A stretch of DNA of 64,000 nt from CAZIVE01 sp964542435 (GCA_964542435.1 CAZIVE010000001.1:5736-69735); one strand, 5' to 3'. Shown: positions 38,195 through 48,609, numbered from the stretch's first letter. The notes: generated by a model not told the origin, from the letters alone. Translations and numbers: made by a program.

Positions 38195-40171
38195 ATGAAA
38201 CGATTCGTCGCGTGCTTCCTGACGCTGATGCTGCTCCTGCCGCTATTCTTCTCCTGCAAAACCACCAAGCTGAGTGATGCAGAAGAAAGACAACGTATTG
38301 GCGAATATTACGAGGCCTCGAACATCTATCGCAAGATTTATACAAAGACGCCGCCCAAAGATCGCGACTTGCGCGGCTACATCGCATACCGCATGGCGGA
38401 ATGCAACCGGTTGATCAACAACACGGGCAAGGCGACCAGCGCCTATATGAACGCCATCCGCTACGAATATCCAGACAGCACCGTACTGCTGCGTACGGCA
38501 CAGATGATGCAGAAGAGCGGACGCTACAACGATGCCATCAAATACTACGACGAATATCTCCAGAAGAATCCGACCAGCAAAGTGGCCAAGTTCGGCAAAG
38601 AGGGTTGCGAACTGTCGCAGGAATGGAAGAACAATCCAACTCGGTACGAAGTACGGCGCATGGAGAAGTTCAATTCGCGACGCGGCGAGTTCAGTCCGAT
38701 GCTTACCGGAGACAAATACGACCAGCTCTATTTCGCCTCCTCGCGCACGAAGGATAAAGATGCCAAGATCAGCGCCATCACCGGACAATTTACCAACAAC
38801 ATCTTCTTGGTCAAGCAGGACGAAAAGGGCAACTGGCTCGCTCCGGATTCCGTGGAGGGACAGCTGAACACCGAATACGACGAGGGAACTCCTTCGTTCA
38901 CCAAAGACGGCAACACCATGTATTACACCTACTGCGCCGAAGATCCCGAGGATTCCCGCACAGCGGAGATCTACGTATCATCGCGCAGCAGTGCCCGTTG
39001 GGGAAAAGGCTCGAAGGTCGCCATTCTGAAAGACTCCGTCACGGCTCTCGGTCATCCGGCCATCTCGCCCGACGGCAAATATCTCTACTTCTCGTCTGAT
39101 GCTATCGGAGGATTCGGCGGTAAGGATCTCTATCGCTGCCGTATGTCGGGAACGACGCCAGGGCCGATGGAAAATCTCGGTACAGAGATCAACACATCCG
39201 GCGACGAGATGTTTCCCTATGTCCGCGATTCCGTCACGCTTTACTTTGCTTCCAACGGACTGCCCGGCATGGGCGGTCTCGATCTCTTCATGGCCAAGCT
39301 CGACAGTCTCGGACATTGGCACGTGGAGAACATGAAAACTCCAATCAACTCCATCGGGGACGACTTCGGCATCACCTTCGCCGGAACGAAGGAAAAAGGA
39401 TTCTTCAGTTCCAACCGCAATGACGCCCGCGGATACGACCATATCTATTCCTTCGAACTGCCCACGATCACCATCTTCATCCAAGGTACCGTCAACGATG
39501 CCGATGAATATCCCATCGAGAAAGCTACCGTGCGCATCGTAGGACGCGACGGACTGAATGCGAAGGCCGACGCCAAGAAAGACGGCTCATACAAAGTGGA
39601 ACTGGAACGCGACATCAGCTACGTGATGATGGCCAGCGCGCCGGGTTACCTCAACCAGAACTTCGAGCTGAAGACCGGTCCGGAAGAGAAGAACGAAACC
39701 TACACGGTGGACTTCTTCCTCTCACCGCTCAGCAAACCGGTCGTCATCGAGAATATCTTCTACGACTTCGACAAGGCTACGCTCCGTCCGGAATCGAAGA
39801 AAGCACTCGACGAAACCATCAAGATGCTCAACGACAATCCGAACGTCACCATTGAGCTCTCTGCTCATACCGACCGCAAAGGGACCGTCGAATATAACGA
39901 AGGACTTGCCCAGCGCCGCGCTCAAAGCGTTGTGGATTATCTCATCGCCGGCGGCATTGCCAAAGATCGTCTCGAAGCCAAAGGCTACGGCAAGAACAAG
40001 CCGAAGGAGATCACCAAGAAACTGGCTGAGAAATATGACTTCCTCAAGGAAGGCGACGTGCTTACTGAAGAGTTTGTCGGCAAGCTGACACCCGAACAGC
40101 AAGACATCGCCGACCAGATCAACCGCCGTACCGAATTCAAAGTACTCCGCACCAATTACGGACTCTTCTGA
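38195..40171 (+). CDS. PorE-like OmpA-family lipoprotein (TPR, propeller, CRD, OmpA)
   Basis: 658 aa. Lipobox Cys21 (LLPLFFSC), N-terminal TPR repeats (about 30-140), a PD40 beta-propeller (about 160-425, repeats such as HPAISPDGKYLYFSSDAIGGFGGKDLYRC), a carboxypeptidase-regulatory-like domain (about 430-510), and an OmpA peptidoglycan-binding domain (NIFYDFDKATLRPES, ELSAHTDRKGTVEYN, AQRRAQSVVDYL). This four-part order is that of PorE (PG1058) of the type IX secretion system, which anchors it to peptidoglycan. Other proteins with the same layout exist, so the T9SS role is inferred. Confidence 0.82.
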   Translation: MKRFVACFLTLMLLLPLFFSCKTTKLSDAEERQRIGEYYEASNIYRKIYTKTPPKDRDLRGYIAYRMAECNRLINNTGKATSAYMNAIRYEYPDSTVLLRTAQMMQKSGRYNDAIKYYDEYLQKNPTSKVAKFGKEGCELSQEWKNNPTRYEVRRMEKFNSRRGEFSPMLTGDKYDQLYFASSRTKDKDAKISAITGQFTNNIFLVKQDEKGNWLAPDSVEGQLNTEYDEGTPSFTKDGNTMYYTYCAEDPEDSRTAEIYVSSRSSARWGKGSKVAILKDSVTALGHPAISPDGKYLYFSSDAIGGFGGKDLYRCRMSGTTPGPMENLGTEINTSGDEMFPYVRDSVTLYFASNGLPGMGGLDLFMAKLDSLGHWHVENMKTPINSIGDDFGITFAGTKEKGFFSSNRNDARGYDHIYSFELPTITIFIQGTVNDADEYPIEKATVRIVGRDGLNAKADAKKDGSYKVELERDISYVMMASAPGYLNQNFELKTGPEEKNETYTVDFFLSPLSKPVVIENIFYDFDKATLRPESKKALDETIKMLNDNPNVTIELSAHTDRKGTVEYNEGLAQRRAQSVVDYLIAGGIAKDRLEAKGYGKNKPKEITKKLAEKYDFLKEGDVLTEEFVGKLTPEQQDIADQINRRTEFKVLRTNYGLF

Positions 40172-40210
40172 TCTCCTCCTTTTTCACACACGAATAGGAA
40201 TAAAGTATAA

Positions 40211-40231
40211 GGGCAGATTTTAAACCTGCCC
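40211..40231. terminator. Hairpin after the PorE-like gene
   Basis: GGGCAG-ATTTTAAAC-CTGCCC, 39 bp after the stop. No T tract follows, so termination is uncertain. Confidence 0.35.
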
Positions 40232-40360
40232 CGACGACAAGATTGCGTTATAACCTTTGGTTATGGATGATGATAGAATATGATTTGCCACATCCGTGCA
40301 TTCATCGCACTTTTGCACTGAAAAAAGGAAGTATCATCATAAACAAAAGTTTGGACAATC

Positions 40361-41419
40361 ATGATTAGTGAACAAAGAGGAAATGCGATTCACGGCATCC
40401 TGCTGATCGCTCTGTTTTCGTTATCTGCATTTTACATCGCAGGATTTCAATGGGTAAAGAATCTGTCGCTCAGTCCGCTGATCGTGGGTATCATTTTGGG
40501 CATGTTGTATGCCAACAGTCTGAGAAACTACATTCCGGCAACCTGGGTTCCGGGCATCAAAGTCTGCACCAAACAGATCCTGCGTGCCGGCATCGTGCTC
40601 TATGGCTTCCGACTCACCTTGCAACAGGTCTTCGACGTGGGATTACCGGCGTTCCTAACCGACACGATCATCATCTGCGGCACGATTGGTTTAGGAATTC
40701 TGCTGGGAAGATGGCTGAAGATGGATTGGGACACAGCGCTGATGACTTCCACAGGCAGTGCGATCTGCGGTGCAGCGGCCGTACTCGGCGCAGAGCCGGT
40801 CGTAAAATGCGAAGCGCACAAGACCGCAGTGGCTGTTTCCACCGTCGTGATCTTCGGAACGCTCTCCATGTTCCTCTATCCCATCGCCTATCGCAGCGGA
40901 CTGCTCAACCTTACGACCGAACAGATGGCGATCTACACCGGCGCTTCGCTGCATGAAGTGGCTCACGTCGTCGGTGCAGGAAATGCCATGGATCCGAGCG
41001 GGCTGCTGCACATTGCCGACCAGGCGACCATCACCAAAATGATCCGCGTCATGTTGCTGGCTCCCGTTCTGGTGGTCATGAGTTTTGTTTTGTCGAAAGT
41101 CCGTTCCAACAAAAGCGCAGCTAAAAGCAAGAAAGACAAGATCACCATTCCGTGGTTCGCCTTCGGATTCATCGGAATCATCGTACTCAATTCTGCTCTG
41201 GGCGCTTGTAGCTTCCTTCCCAAAGAGGGCCTCGCCACATGTATCGGATGGATCAACGGACTGGACACGTTCCTTCTCACGATGGCGATGACGGCACTCG
41301 GAACGGAAACGAGTCTCGAGAAATTCAGACAAGCTGGCGCCAAGCCGTTTTATCTCGCCTCCTTATTATATGTATGGCTGATCGTGGGAGGTTATTTTCT
41401 GGTAAAGACCATCGTCTAA
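40361..41419 (+). CDS. YeiH/UPF0324 family membrane transporter
   Basis: 352 aa with about 10-11 TM helices. Family signatures: LSPLIVGIILGMLYAN, FAxK-like region GIKVCTKQILRAGIVLYGFRLTLQQV, TGSAICGAAAVLGAEPV, and TGASLHEVAHVVGA. YeiH members are called putative sulfate exporters, with little direct proof. A weak -7 box CACTTTTG is at 40308-40315. The gene ends in a 4-bp convergent overlap with a LysR regulator; yeiH-like genes often sit beside LysR genes, so this is probably its regulator. Confidence 0.9.
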   Translation: MISEQRGNAIHGILLIALFSLSAFYIAGFQWVKNLSLSPLIVGIILGMLYANSLRNYIPATWVPGIKVCTKQILRAGIVLYGFRLTLQQVFDVGLPAFLTDTIIICGTIGLGILLGRWLKMDWDTALMTSTGSAICGAAAVLGAEPVVKCEAHKTAVAVSTVVIFGTLSMFLYPIAYRSGLLNLTTEQMAIYTGASLHEVAHVVGAGNAMDPSGLLHIADQATITKMIRVMLLAPVLVVMSFVLSKVRSNKSAAKSKKDKITIPWFAFGFIGIIVLNSALGACSFLPKEGLATCIGWINGLDTFLLTMAMTALGTETSLEKFRQAGAKPFYLASLLYVWLIVGGYFLVKTIV

Positions 41420-42321
41420 CCGTTCACCTCGTGCAGCACGAACTGCATGAAGATATGAGCGAGTCCTTCGCTTTCTCCCTGAAGCTGCATGAAGCATAGC
41501 TCGCGCGTCATCTCCAGTTGCGGCAGTTCGATGATCTTAAAGGTGCCGCTGACCAGTTCTCTGGTAACGCAGCGAAAGGAGATAATGGAAACAGCATCGG
41601 CATTTTCGAGGAAGAGTTTGATGCTCTCCGAACTACCCAGCTGCATGATGATGTTCAAGTCGGTAAACTTCACGCCCACACGGTCCAAAGCCGAAGTGAG
41701 CACGCTCAACGTTCCGGAACCATTCTCGCGCAGCACCAAAGGAATACGACGCAAATCATCGATCGTCATTTCGTCGTACTTGGCATATTTGGATTGAGTA
41801 GAAGCAATGGCTACCAATTCGTCATCCACAAGATGCGTGTATTTGAGATTCGGCAGACGTTTGTTGCCTTCGATCAGTCCGAGATCGATATGGTGATCCA
41901 TCAGTTCCGATTCGATATCGTCGGAATTACCGCTGATCAACGAGATGTTTACATCGGGGAATTTGGTTTTGAATAAAGCCAGGACAGGCGGCAAGACATA
42001 TTGCGCAATAGTGGTGCTCGCTCCCAATCGAAGCGTTCCCTTAGGATCGCCATGCAGCATGTTCATGACGAAATCCAGCTGCGCATACTCTTTCAGGATG
42101 GCGATGGAATGTTCGAGCAGCACTTCGCCGGCGTGCGTCAGGACGATTTTGTTGCCCATGCGTTCGATGAGCCTCGTCTTGTATTGGTTTTCCAGTTCTT
42201 GCACATGTTTGGTGATGGCAGGCTGCGTGATGTGCAGTTCCTGCGCCGCCTTCGTATAGCTAAGTGTCTTAGCCACGCTGCAGAATACGTTCAATCGGAA
42301 ATCGGACATGCTGTTATTCAT
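41416..42321 (-). CDS. LysR-family transcriptional regulator
   Basis: 301 aa (or 297 from the second Met at 42309). N-terminal winged HTH (FCSVAKTLSYTKAAQELHITQPAITKHVQELENQYKTRLIER) and a periplasmic-binding-like effector domain (about 90-295, GTLRLGASTTIAQYVLPP). The 3' ends of this gene and the YeiH gene overlap by 4 bp. It probably controls yeiH in response to a sulfur compound or other small molecule; this is inference from the neighbourhood. Confidence 0.9.
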   Translation of the reverse strand: MNNSMSDFRLNVFCSVAKTLSYTKAAQELHITQPAITKHVQELENQYKTRLIERMGNKIVLTHAGEVLLEHSIAILKEYAQLDFVMNMLHGDPKGTLRLGASTTIAQYVLPPVLALFKTKFPDVNISLISGNSDDIESELMDHHIDLGLIEGNKRLPNLKYTHLVDDELVAIASTQSKYAKYDEMTIDDLRRIPLVLRENGSGTLSVLTSALDRVGVKFTDLNIIMQLGSSESIKLFLENADAVSIISFRCVTRELVSGTFKIIELPQLEMTRELCFMQLQGESEGLAHIFMQFVLHEVNG

Positions 42322-42409
42322 TTTCGTAAGATTCTCACTTCCAAAAATACGTCATCTCGATGCCTTGTCCAAGAAAATGATGTAAAATATGGAAAAATGA
42401 AGTTCAAAA

Positions 42410-42640
42410 CTCAACTCACGATATGACTACAGGGCGCCGCGATCGGCTAAAGCTGTACTCATAGTGTGACTATAGGGTGCCGCCACCGGCTAAAGCTGTA
42501 CTCACGATGTGACTACGGGGCGACGTGGTCGGCTAAAGCTGTACTCACAATGTGACTATGGGTCGACGAGGCCGGCTAAAGCTGTACTCGCGATGTGACT
42601 ACAGGTCGCCGCCACCGGCTAAAGCTGTACTCACGGCTCG
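42410..42640. repeat. Tandem palindromic array C, 43-bp period, five units
   Basis: GGCTAAAGCTGTACTC recurs at 42445, 42488, 42531, 42574 and 42617, always 43 bp apart. Each unit has two palindromes about 19 bp apart: TCACGATGTGA type (42502-42512, 42545-42555; replaced by ATAGTGTGACTAT at 42461-42473) and a GC-rich one (GCCGCCACCGGC, CGACGTGGTCG, GCCGCGATCGGC). The array lies between divergent genes (lysR and blaI). No coding capacity. Confidence 0.87.
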
Positions 42641-42790
42641 ACCATGGTTTTGGCGAAGCAGATTACCCTTTCCCATAGTCTAAGCGAAGATTTAAAAAGG
42701 ATATTTGACTCACACGTAGTGTATAATTATTTGTCCTTTTCATCTGATACACAGGAATATCATTTTCCTTATAGATATTTAACGTAGGCA

Positions 42791-42824
42791 TTTAGTTTCT
42801 AAACTAAAATATTTAGTTTATTTG
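42791..42824 (+). promoter_or_regulatory. BlaI-type operator overlapping the promoter
   Basis: TTTAGTTT-CT-AAACTAAA (42791-42808) is a perfect 8-bp inverted repeat, followed by another half-site TTTAGTTTA (42812-42820) that runs into the -7 box TTTATTTG (42817-42824). The ATG is 18 bp further. The layout fits autorepression by the downstream BlaI/MecI protein. Confidence 0.7.
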
Positions 42825-42842
42825 CAAAAAAGGATTCAACAT

Positions 42843-43211
42843 ATGAAAGAACTTACAGACAAAGAGGAAGAGATAATGGACATGATCTGGGAGAAGGGGC
42901 CATTGTTCGTGCGTGAGATGGTGGAACTTTATCCGGAACCGAAGCCACATTTCAATACGGTCTCGACATTCGTACGTCTGCTGGAGGAAAAGGGATTTCT
43001 GTCGCACCATGCTTTCGGTCGCAATTACCAATACTATGCAACGGAGAGCAAGGCGGAGTTTCAGAACCGCTCTTTGGGGAATGTCATCAGCAAATACTTC
43101 AACAACTCCTATATGAGTGCCGTCTCTTTGCTGGTTGAGGAGGAGAAACTCTCTTTAGACGAACTGAAGGCGCTGATTGCGAAGGTAGAACAACAAAAGG
43201 ACAAAAAATGA
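42843..43211 (+). CDS. BlaI/MecI/CopY-family repressor
   Basis: 122 aa. Winged helix at the N-terminus (LTDKEEEIMDMIWEKGPLFVREMVELYPEP), recognition helix region (FNTVSTFVRLLEEKGFLSHHAFGRNYQYY) and a C-terminal dimerisation domain where the M56 protease would cut. The start is the ATG after the -7 box. It is the first gene of an operon; the sensor-protease starts 7 bp downstream. It should repress this operon and perhaps others through the TTTAGTTT operator. Confidence 0.93.
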   Translation: MKELTDKEEEIMDMIWEKGPLFVREMVELYPEPKPHFNTVSTFVRLLEEKGFLSHHAFGRNYQYYATESKAEFQNRSLGNVISKYFNNSYMSAVSLLVEEEKLSLDELKALIAKVEQQKDKK

Positions 43212-43218
43212 CACAACT

Positions 43219-44898
43219 ATGGGACTGTTCTTCATCTACATCATCAAATCGGCCGTTTGCCTTGCGCTGCTCTATCTGTTTTTCTGCATATTGCTGAGCC
43301 GCGAGACATTCCACAAGCTCAATCGCATTACGCTGCTGAGCCTACTTGTAGTATCATTCATAGTTCCAGCCATCAAGACCACCCAGATAGACGACACGCA
43401 GCTTCAACAGGGAATGATAAACCTGGAAAGCAATATGCAGTCGGTAACACTGCTGCCAGAAAAGGATGGCTCGAATCCTTTCGATGCAGCCCACTTAGTC
43501 ATCATCGTTTATTTCATAGGTATCGTTCTGTTCTCTGCAAGAAACATCAACTCGTACATACAGCTGAGGAAAACCATCAGACGCGGCGAACGGAAAGAAC
43601 TTGACAATGGGATTCACCTCATCCTCATTGATGAAAAGATAGCACCCTTCAGTTGGATGCATTACATCGTAGTATCGAAAAAGGACAGCGAGAGTGAAAA
43701 CCGTCTGATCCTGCTGCACGAGACAGCACATATCAGGAAATACCATAGTCTGGATTTACTTCTGGCAGATGGCTCTATTCTGCTTCAATGGTTCAATCCA
43801 GCAGTGTGGCTTCTGAAAAGCAATTTGCAGAGCATCCACGAATACGAAGCCGATGAGGCAGTACTCGAGGAAGGCGTGGACGCGAAGCAGTATCAATTGC
43901 TGTTAATTAAAAAAGCTGTTGGCACAAGGCTCTACTCTATGGCCAACAGCTTCAATCACAGTTCACTTGTAAATCGTATCACTATGATGTTAAAAGACAA
44001 ATCAAGTCCGTGGGCACGGATGAAGTACCTCTATGTACTTCCGCTGGCAGCGATTGCTGTGGCAGCATTTGCCCGCCCGGAAATAGCATCCGAAAACGGA
44101 GCTATTTCGAGTGTCAAAGTTAATGACTTTGAGTCAATTCTCAAAGAAAATGGAACGAGTAATGAAACCTCATCTACAGCAGCGGTTCTTCAGCAAAAGA
44201 AAAGCACGGACCAAAAGGCGAAGGATAGCAAAACGGTTTATACCGTTGTGGAACACATGCCAGAATTTCCCGGAGGGCAAGCCGCGATCATGAAATACCT
44301 TATCAGCTCGATAAAGTATCCGAAGGAAGCTGCCGGCAAAGGCCTTCAGGGAACGGTTGTCTGCCGATTCGTTATCAACAGCGACGGATCTGTCTCCGAT
44401 GCGATCATCATTCGCGGCGTTGATCCTATATTGGACAAAGAGGCGTTACGCGTCGTTCGAAGCATGCCCAAATGGAAAGCCGGCATCCAGAAAGGTAAAG
44501 CTGTGAACGTCTATTACACATTGCCGATCATTTTCAAACTCAGAGCGGAAGAGAATAACAAAACTTCCATAAAGCCTGGAGATAATATCTTTTCAGAAAA
44601 CGACGCCATGGCGGAATTTCCGGAAGGACAAGGAGGATTAGTAGATTATCTCAGCAAAGAGATGAAATATCCTGAAGATGCTCTCGCCAAAGGCATTCAG
44701 GGAAGAGTCATCTGCAAGTTTGTCGTCAGCAAAGAGGGAACCATACATGATGTAGCGTTAGTCAAAGGCATCGATCCGTCATTGAACAAAGAGGCAATAC
44801 GCCTCATCAGTGCCATGCCCAAATGGAAACCCGCTGTGATCAAAGGAAAAGCCACAGATATTATTTACACACTCCCAATAGAATTCAAATTACAATAG
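43219..44898 (+). CDS. BlaR1-like M56 metallopeptidase with two TonB C-terminal domains
   Basis: 559 aa. N-terminal TM helices, then a zinc-protease motif H167-E-T-A-H171 with a distal Glu region (IHEYEADEAVLEEG), a TM helix (YVLPLAAIAVAAFA), and two tandem TonB_C domains (about 340-437 and 458-558). The repeats are clearly related: EFPGGQAAIMKYLISSIKYP against EFPEGQGGLVDYLSKEMKYP, and SMPKWKAGIQKGKAVNVYYTL against AMPKWKPAVIKGKATDIIYTL, so the domain arose by duplication. It probably senses an envelope signal and cleaves the partner repressor. Confidence 0.9.
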   Translation: MGLFFIYIIKSAVCLALLYLFFCILLSRETFHKLNRITLLSLLVVSFIVPAIKTTQIDDTQLQQGMINLESNMQSVTLLPEKDGSNPFDAAHLVIIVYFIGIVLFSARNINSYIQLRKTIRRGERKELDNGIHLILIDEKIAPFSWMHYIVVSKKDSESENRLILLHETAHIRKYHSLDLLLADGSILLQWFNPAVWLLKSNLQSIHEYEADEAVLEEGVDAKQYQLLLIKKAVGTRLYSMANSFNHSSLVNRITMMLKDKSSPWARMKYLYVLPLAAIAVAAFARPEIASENGAISSVKVNDFESILKENGTSNETSSTAAVLQQKKSTDQKAKDSKTVYTVVEHMPEFPGGQAAIMKYLISSIKYPKEAAGKGLQGTVVCRFVINSDGSVSDAIIIRGVDPILDKEALRVVRSMPKWKAGIQKGKAVNVYYTLPIIFKLRAEENNKTSIKPGDNIFSENDAMAEFPEGQGGLVDYLSKEMKYPEDALAKGIQGRVICKFVVSKEGTIHDVALVKGIDPSLNKEAIRLISAMPKWKPAVIKGKATDIIYTLPIEFKLQ

Positions 44899-44936
44899 AT
44901 AATGATCCGATCACTCGATGTTTTCTTTTAAATAGC

Positions 44937-44972
44937 AAAAGCGCCCGCACAATAGTTTGTACGGGCGCTTTT
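44937..44972. terminator. Bidirectional terminator between the M56 gene and valS
   Basis: AAAAGCGCCCG (44937-44947) pairs with CGGGCGCTTTT (44962-44972) over 11 bp, with T runs on both strands; the genes converge on it. Confidence 0.85.
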
Positions 44973-44990
44973 CATGTCATCGTATTTATA

Positions 44991-47612
44991 TTACCCCTTC
45001 AGGGCAGCAATATTCTCTTCAATCGAACGGATCTTGCTCTTGGCATCTGCCTCTTTCTTACGCTCAAGGTCGATGATGTTGGCCGGAGCTTTGTTGACGA
45101 AGTTGGCATTGCTCAGTTTCTTCTCTACCATAGCGAGGAATCCCTGCTGATACTTCAAATCAGCTTCGAGTTTCTCAAGCTCTTCCTTCACATCGATCAG
45201 ATCACCGACCGGGACAGCGAATTCCGTTGTCTTTACAAGGAAGGAGATCGCTCCGGAAGCCTTTTCCTGAACTTGCGTGATGCTGCTCAAATTACACATC
45301 TTGATGATGATGGGATTGAAACGATCGTAGTATTCGCCCATGACCTGAAGATCGAGCGGATTCTTGTTCGGGATATTCTTCTGAAGGCGGATGTTACGTA
45401 CGCCAGCTACAACCTCTTTGATCGCTTCGAATGCTTCAAGCAACAGATCGTCTGGCTTTCCAGCTTCCGGCATGTGAGCGAACATAATGCTCTCGCCCTT
45501 CTTGCGCGGTGACAGTGCCTGCCAGAGTTCTTCCGTGATGAACGGCATAAACGGATGCAGCAGACGCAGCAAAGCGTCGAAGTATCCGAGTGTGGCCTTA
45601 TAGGTGATCTTATCCATCGGCTGCTGATAAGCTGGTTTGATCATTTCAAGATACCAAGAGGAGAACTCATCCCAGAACAAGCGATAGACAGCAGTCATAG
45701 CCTCGCTGAGACGATACTTTTCGAACAGTTCGTCGATTTCAGCCACCGTCTTGTTGAGACGAGCGGCAAACCATTGCACAGCCAACGCAGATGATTCCGG
45801 TTGCGGCAGCGATTCGTCCACCTCCCAGCTTTGCGTAAGACGGAATGCGTTCCATATCTTGTTGTTGAAGTTTCTTCCTTGTTCGCAAAGGGCTTCGTCG
45901 AAAGGAATGTCGTTGCCGGCAGGAGCCGACATCATCAAGCCCATGCGAACGCCGTCGGCACCATACTGCTCAATCAGTTTGATCGGATCCGGAGAGTTGC
46001 CGAGCGATTTGGACATCTTGCGTCCCAGCTTGTCACGGACGATACCGGTAAAATAAACATCCTTGAAAGGATAAGTCTTGCGATATTCATAACCCGACAT
46101 GATCATTCGTGCCACCCAGAAGAAGATGATATCCGGTCCGGTGACCAGAACACTCGTTGGATAGTAATAACTAATCTCCTTATTGTCCGGATGACTGATG
46201 CCATCGAAAAGGGAAATCGGCCAAAGCCATGAGGAGAACCAGGTATCGAGTACATCTTCATCCTGACGCAGATCGGAGAGCTGCAAATCTTTGTCGCCAC
46301 TCTTCTCGCGGGCCATCTTCAATGCCTCCTCTTCCGTTTCAGCTACGACAAACCCGCCCTTCGGCAGGAACCAAGCCGGAATACGATGTCCCCACCAAAG
46401 CTGACGGCTGATACACCAGTCTTTGATGTTCTCCAACCAGTTCCGATAGGTATTCTTGAACTTTGACGGGAAGAAACGGATCTCATCATCCATGACAGGA
46501 GGAAGAGCAATCTTGGCAAGGTGTTCCATCTTGAGGAACCATTGCATGGAAAGTTTGGGTTCGATGGGAACATTGGTACGTTCTGAGAAACCTACTTTGT
46601 TCGTGTAGTCTTCCACCTTCTCCATCAGACCTGCAGTTTCGAGATCGATCTCGATCTGCTTGCGGACGTCGAAGCGATCCATGCCTACATACATTCCGGC
46701 AGCCTTGCTGATGGTACCGTTATCGTTAAATATATCAATGGAAGGAAGATTATACTTTTCTCCCAGCATATAGTCGTTTACGTCATGAGCCGGGGTCACT
46801 TTCAGACAACCCGTACCGAACTCGATGTCCACATATTCATCTTCGATGACCGGAATCTCGCGGTTGACAAGCGGAACAATGACATGCTTGCCTTTCAAAT
46901 GCTGATTCTTCGGATCCTTGGGATTGATGCACATAGCCGTATCGCCCATGATGGTCTCGGGACGCGTGGTCGCAACCACCGCATAACCCTCTTCACCGAC
47001 AATCTTGTAACGCAGATAATAAAGCTTGCTATGTTCCTCTTTATAGATGACCTCCTCATCGGAAAGTGCCGTAAGTGCTTTCGGGTCCCAGTTGACCATG
47101 CGTACGCCACGATAGATCAGACCCTTTTTATACAGATCGACGAACACCTTGAGGACACTCTTCGAACGAACTTCGTCCATCGTGAATGCCGTACGGTCCC
47201 AATCGCAGGAAGCGCCGAGTTTGCGGAGCTGCTTCAGAATGATGCCGCCGTGTTCTTCCTTCCATTCCCATGCATGCTTGAGAAAGTCCTCACGGGAAAG
47301 GTCTGTCTTTTTAATTCCCTGCTGTGCCAGCTTATTTACGACCTTGGCCTCGGTTGCGATGGAAGCATGATCGGTGCCGGGAACCCAACAAGCATTCTTG
47401 CCCATCATTCGGGCACGGCGAACAAGGATATCCTGAATCGTATTGTTAAGCATGTGTCCCATGTGGAGGACGCCTGTAACGTTAGGCGGCGGAATGACGA
47501 TCGTGTAAGGTTCGCGCCCATCGGGCTTGGAACTGAACAACTTGTTTTCTACCCAGTAACTATACCACTTGTCCTCTACCTCTGAAGGATCGTATTTGCT
47601 TGCAATTTCCAT
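44991..47612 (-). CDS. valS: Valyl-tRNA synthetase
   Basis: 873 aa class I synthetase. The HIGH-type motif is HMGHMLN (about residue 50), the editing domain (CP1) contains [13 protein letters not shown] and [12 protein letters not shown], and the KMSKS motif is [12 protein letters not shown]. Anticodon-binding domain and the C-terminal coiled coil of ValRS ([25 protein letters not shown]) follow. Single gene with a promoter and a bidirectional terminator. Confidence 0.97.
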   Translation of the reverse strand: MEIASKYDPSEVEDKWYSYWVENKLFSSKPDGREPYTIVIPPPNVTGVLHMGHMLNNTIQDILVRRARMMGKNACWVPGTDHASIATEAKVVNKLAQQGIKKTDLSREDFLKHAWEWKEEHGGIILKQLRKLGASCDWDRTAFTMDEVRSKSVLKVFVDLYKKGLIYRGVRMVNWDPKALTALSDEEVIYKEEHSKLYYLRYKIVGEEGYAVVATTRPETIMGDTAMCINPKDPKNQHLKGKHVIVPLVNREIPVIEDEYVDIEFGTGCLKVTPAHDVNDYMLGEKYNLPSIDIFNDNGTISKAAGMYVGMDRFDVRKQIEIDLETAGLMEKVEDYTNKVGFSERTNVPIEPKLSMQWFLKMEHLAKIALPPVMDDEIRFFPSKFKNTYRNWLENIKDWCISRQLWWGHRIPAWFLPKGGFVVAETEEEALKMAREKSGDKDLQLSDLRQDEDVLDTWFSSWLWPISLFDGISHPDNKEISYYYPTSVLVTGPDIIFFWVARMIMSGYEYRKTYPFKDVYFTGIVRDKLGRKMSKSLGNSPDPIKLIEQYGADGVRMGLMMSAPAGNDIPFDEALCEQGRNFNNKIWNAFRLTQSWEVDESLPQPESSALAVQWFAARLNKTVAEIDELFEKYRLSEAMTAVYRLFWDEFSSWYLEMIKPAYQQPMDKITYKATLGYFDALLRLLHPFMPFITEELWQALSPRKKGESIMFAHMPEAGKPDDLLLEAFEAIKEVVAGVRNIRLQKNIPNKNPLDLQVMGEYYDRFNPIIIKMCNLSSITQVQEKASGAISFLVKTTEFAVPVGDLIDVKEELEKLEADLKYQQGFLAMVEKKLSNANFVNKAPANIIDLERKKEADAKSKIRSIEENIAALKG

Positions 47613-47640
47613 TTCGTTGATATTATTTCAAATCGTCGCG

Positions 47641-47648
47641 CAAAAATA
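47641..47648 (-). promoter_or_regulatory. -7 box of valS
   Basis: TATTTTTG on the minus strand, 28 bp before the ATG. Confidence 0.55.
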
Positions 47649-47723
47649 CAAAAATATATGATTGTCCGTCACTTTGCTTTCGCCATATCTTTTCAAAGCG
47701 AGGCAAAGGGGAACGATCAAAGA

Positions 47724-48542
47724 TTAATATTGCTCTGTCTGATTAGGGAAGTCTCCACTCTTGACGTCAGTGACATAACTTCCGATCGCATCCATCATGA
47801 TGGAATAGAGATCTGCATAACGACGCAGGAACTTCGGCTGGAAGCCATTGTTCTTTCCCAACATGTCGTCGATGACGAGCACTTGACCGTCGCAAACATT
47901 ACCTGCACCGATGCCGATGGTAGGAATAGAAAGTTCAGCCGTCACCTTGGCAGCCAATGCAGCCGGAATCTTCTCCAACGTAATGCCGAAGCATCCTGCA
48001 TCCTGCAAGGCCTTGGCGTCGTCGAGCAATTTGTTGGCTTCAGCCTCCTCTTTGGCGCGAACGGAATAGGTTCCGAATTTGTGTATCGACTGAGGCGTCA
48101 ATCCAAGATGCCCCATAACCGGAATGCCGACCTGAACGATCTGGCGGATCGTCTCTGCAATCTCCACGCCGCCTTCCATCTTAACGCCATCGACGCCGCT
48201 CTCCTGCATGACGCGGACCGAGTTTTTCACTCCGTCCTGCGGATTGGTGTAGGTTCCAAACGGCATATCACAAATTACAAAGGCACGTTTCACGCCACGA
48301 GCCACACAAGTCGCATGATAAATCATCTGGTCGAGTGTGATCGGAAGCGTTGTTGCATTGCCGGCCATCACGTTCGAAGCCGAATCGCCAATGAGGATGG
48401 CATCGACACCTGCTTCGTCCACGATGCGCGCAGTTGTATAATCGTAAGAGGTTAAGACTGCAATCTTCTCGGATTTTCTCTTCATCTCGATCAAACGGTT
48501 CGCCGTGACCTTCTTTTCGTCACTTATCAAATACTTAGACAT
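47724..48542 (-). CDS. panB: 3-methyl-2-oxobutanoate hydroxymethyltransferase
   Basis: 272 aa, the usual size. It adds a hydroxymethyl group from 5,10-methylene-THF to alpha-ketoisovalerate, the first step of pantothenate and CoA synthesis. Visible signatures: [30 protein letters not shown] (metal-binding Asp in GDS), [46 protein letters not shown]. Single gene; other pan genes are not in the window. Confidence 0.96.
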   Translation of the reverse strand: MSKYLISDEKKVTANRLIEMKRKSEKIAVLTSYDYTTARIVDEAGVDAILIGDSASNVMAGNATTLPITLDQMIYHATCVARGVKRAFVICDMPFGTYTNPQDGVKNSVRVMQESGVDGVKMEGGVEIAETIRQIVQVGIPVMGHLGLTPQSIHKFGTYSVRAKEEAEANKLLDDAKALQDAGCFGITLEKIPAALAAKVTAELSIPTIGIGAGNVCDGQVLVIDDMLGKNNGFQPKFLRRYADLYSIMMDAIGSYVTDVKSGDFPNQTEQY

Positions 48543-48601
48543 TACTATAATTATTTATGGATTGAATCGATTTTGTTTTTAGGAATAACAAAAATACGCT
48601 G

Positions 48602-48609
48602 CAAAGTTA
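48602..48609 (-). promoter_or_regulatory. -7 box of panB
   Basis: TAACTTTG on the minus strand, 59 bp before the ATG. Confidence 0.55.

Noticed and set aside
42410..42640. Possible CRISPR array (short conserved block with similar-length intervals)
   Set aside because: The intervals between the conserved blocks are themselves similar in all copies, so there are no unique spacers, and no cas genes are near. The same holds for arrays A, B and D.
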